DNA of 64,000 nt from Salimicrobium halophilum (GTDB lineage: Bacteria > Bacillota > Bacilli > Bacillales > Halobacillaceae). Below, one piece after another: positions 62,901 through 64,000 of the stretch (positions within the stretch are counted from its first letter, which is position 1; every line of letters begins with the position of its first letter). The stretch is taken from NCBI RefSeq assembly GCF_900100295.1, contig NZ_FNEV01000005.1:188501-252500 (forward strand). Reading direction: 5' to 3'. Made by a program: the position numbers and the translations under genes. Below the pieces are notes generated by a model. It was not told where the DNA came from. It made no database searches and saw only the letters and a list, made by a program, of their open reading frames with translations.

Positions 62901-63710
62901 ATGCTTCATATATTTTCAGACGTGAGTCCTGTCATGGCAGCTTTCCTTGGAACTTTATTTACGTGGGGAATGACAGCGCTCGGAGCGTCCCTCGTATTCT
63001 TTATCAAAGGAGCGAATCAGAAGTTTCTCGATAGTATGCTGGCGTTTGCCGGAGGCGTCATGATTGCGGCGAGCTATTGGTCGTTATTGGCGCCTGCAAT
63101 CGAGCAATCCGCCGATAGTCCGGTACCAACATGGTTTCCGGCTTTCATCGGGTTTCTGCTCGGGGGGACCCTTCTTCTATTTATTGATAAGGTGATGCCC
63201 ATGGTCGATCTCGATCGATACATGAATGACATCAAAGATGAAAAAGCGAAAAGCAGAACGGCGCTTCTGATGTTCTCTATGACTCTCCATAATATCCCTG
63301 AAGGGCTCGCTGTCGGGGTCGCCTTTGGGGCAGTCGCTGCCGATGGATCGGGAGCGGCCCTCGGAGGTGCGATTGCGCTCGCGCTTGGGATAGGTATCCA
63401 GAACTTTCCGGAAGGTGCGGCCGTATCAATGCCTTTGTACCGGGAAGGGATGGGGAAGAAGAAAAGTTTTCTCTTCGGTCAATTCTCAGGAATGGTCGAG
63501 CCTATTTCGGCAGTCATCGGAGCATCTGCAGTGATTATCATTGAACCATTGCTGCCGTATGCACTCAGTTTTGCAGCGGGGGCGATGATTTTCGTTGTCG
63601 CCAAAGAGATCATCCCCGGTTCTCATGAAAAAGGAAACGTCAATACAGCTTCGATGAGCCTCATGGTCGGTTTTGCCATCATGATGATGCTCGATGTCGC
63701 TCTTGGCTGA
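62901..63710 (+). CDS. ZIP family divalent metal transporter
   Basis: The 269-residue protein has eight helices and the two ZIP metal-site motifs, HNIPEGLAVGVAFG (about 132) and IQNFPEGAAVSMPL (about 165), of the GufA/ZupT subgroup. It takes up zinc or other divalent metals. It has a FIKGANQKFLDSMLAFAGGVM-type second helix. RBS GAGGTG. It lies downstream of the zinc-ribbon miniprotein and ends at its own terminator. Confidence 0.92.
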   Translation: MLHIFSDVSPVMAAFLGTLFTWGMTALGASLVFFIKGANQKFLDSMLAFAGGVMIAASYWSLLAPAIEQSADSPVPTWFPAFIGFLLGGTLLLFIDKVMPMVDLDRYMNDIKDEKAKSRTALLMFSMTLHNIPEGLAVGVAFGAVAADGSGAALGGAIALALGIGIQNFPEGAAVSMPLYREGMGKKKSFLFGQFSGMVEPISAVIGASAVIIIEPLLPYALSFAAGAMIFVVAKEIIPGSHEKGNVNTASMSLMVGFAIMMMLDVALG

Positions 63711-63720
63711 ACCCGAAAGG

Positions 63721-63755
63721 CGGAATCTGTGAATCTCACAGGTTCCGTTTTTTAC
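63721..63755 (+). terminator. Terminator of the ZIP gene
   Basis: CGGAATCTGTGA pairs with TCACAGGTTCCG (one T-G pair, 3-base loop), followed by TTTTTTAC. Confidence 0.9.
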
Positions 63756-63757
63756 AT

Positions 63758-63800
63758 AAAGAAAAGTCAGCACCTGACTATCTTGTCATGACGCTGACTT
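63758..63800 (-). terminator. Terminator of small basic protein 3
   Basis: AAGTCAGC pairs with GCTGACTT; on the minus strand the left arm reads AAGTCAGCGTC and the hairpin is followed by TTCTTTATG. Confidence 0.75.
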
Positions 63801-63843
63801 GTTCCCTCTTTCCTTAGAGCCTGTCCTTTTCAACTACTGTATT

Positions 63844-63987
63844 CTATTTTTTTTGATTGTTTTTACGGAAAAGCTTACCGCTCTTCTTCTGCTTCACGTC
63901 TTTAGCTGTCGGCGCAGTGTTTTTCGCAGGAGATTTTTTGTGATCCTGGTCAAAACCTTCGCGTGCTTTCATATACAGCAGTGTCAC
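63844..63987 (-). CDS. Small basic protein, family copy 3 (unknown function)
   Basis: A 47-residue frame starts GTG after AGGAGGGAC and begins (M)TLLYMKAREGFDQDHKKS; the tail is KKSGKLFRKNNQKK. It aligns with copies 1 and 2 in MTLLY, RE, Asp15 and SGK. Same strand, same kind of terminator, similar size. It lies beyond the ZIP gene at the window end. Function unknown. Confidence 0.87.
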   Translation of the reverse strand: MTLLYMKAREGFDQDHKKSPAKNTAPTAKDVKQKKSGKLFRKNNQKK

Positions 63988-64000
63988 GATTGTCCCTCCT

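Overview
The window comes from a Bacillota genome of the Bacillaceae type. Strong AGGAGG ribosome binding sites precede ATG, GTG and TTG starts. The regulatory RNAs are of Bacillus type: an L-box lysine riboswitch and an S-box SAM riboswitch. Many gene groups match Bacillus subtilis ones (qoxAB, yjcHGF, katE, ydaP, yerD, yjzC, cypC and an RsbR paralogue). Many proteins are acidic, which points to a moderately halophilic or marine member such as the Halobacillus group; this is inference from composition only. I see no prophage, CRISPR array, intact transposase or rRNA operon.

Layout. 1-1266: start of a quinol oxidase operon (qoxA, and qoxB cut by the edge), minus strand. 1546-5933: a CheB-CheR-PAS hybrid followed by a PAS-GGDEF-HD-GYP protein. 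6065-6136: a tRNA-Val(GAC) with an unusual base 33. 6316-8005: yjcH-yjcG-yjcF, followed by a cluster of palindromic repeats. 8524-12690: a drug-type MFS exporter, a divergent WYL regulator, and a secreted metallo-beta-lactamase/HhH protein. 12843-14028: lysine riboswitch and dapA. 14157-19606: a secreted amidase, a second repeat cluster, sigma-B type katE, and an ABC exporter pair. 19666-23566: Fur-controlled siderophore ABC importer. 23880-26150: menA-like prenyltransferase and polysaccharide deacetylase. 26311-38299: a SAM-riboswitch operon for the full route from sulfate to sulfide, including siroheme synthesis and an SLC13-type permease. 38400-39996: a small basic protein and a membrane protein of unknown function. 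40052-41767: ydaP pyruvate oxidase. 41952-48719: a second heme-copper oxidase (with CuA) in an operon with YerD, PAP2 and a CYP152 P450. 48783-52385: phosphoesterase, AI-2E type permease, YjzC, a second small basic protein and an RsbR paralogue. 52633-61078: a copper-handling island ending in a two-component system. 61301-63987: a paralogue of the unknown membrane protein, a zinc-ribbon miniprotein, a ZIP transporter and a third small basic protein.

Functional links. The cys operon makes both the enzymes and the siroheme cofactor for sulfite reduction. The copper island holds a storage protein, a multicopper oxidase, a CopB pump and probable copper-linked membrane proteins. Sigma-B-like promoters at katE and ydaP plus an RsbR paralogue place part of the window in the general stress response.

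The most novel items are a three-member family of 47-50 residue basic proteins not in any family I recognise, each ending in a terminator with the same left arm; the paralogous pair of Rossmann-like/membrane proteins; palindromic repeats whose stems covary; a 15-base motif shared by copper-gene upstream regions; and a secreted Ig-like/MBL/ComEA-HhH fusion.
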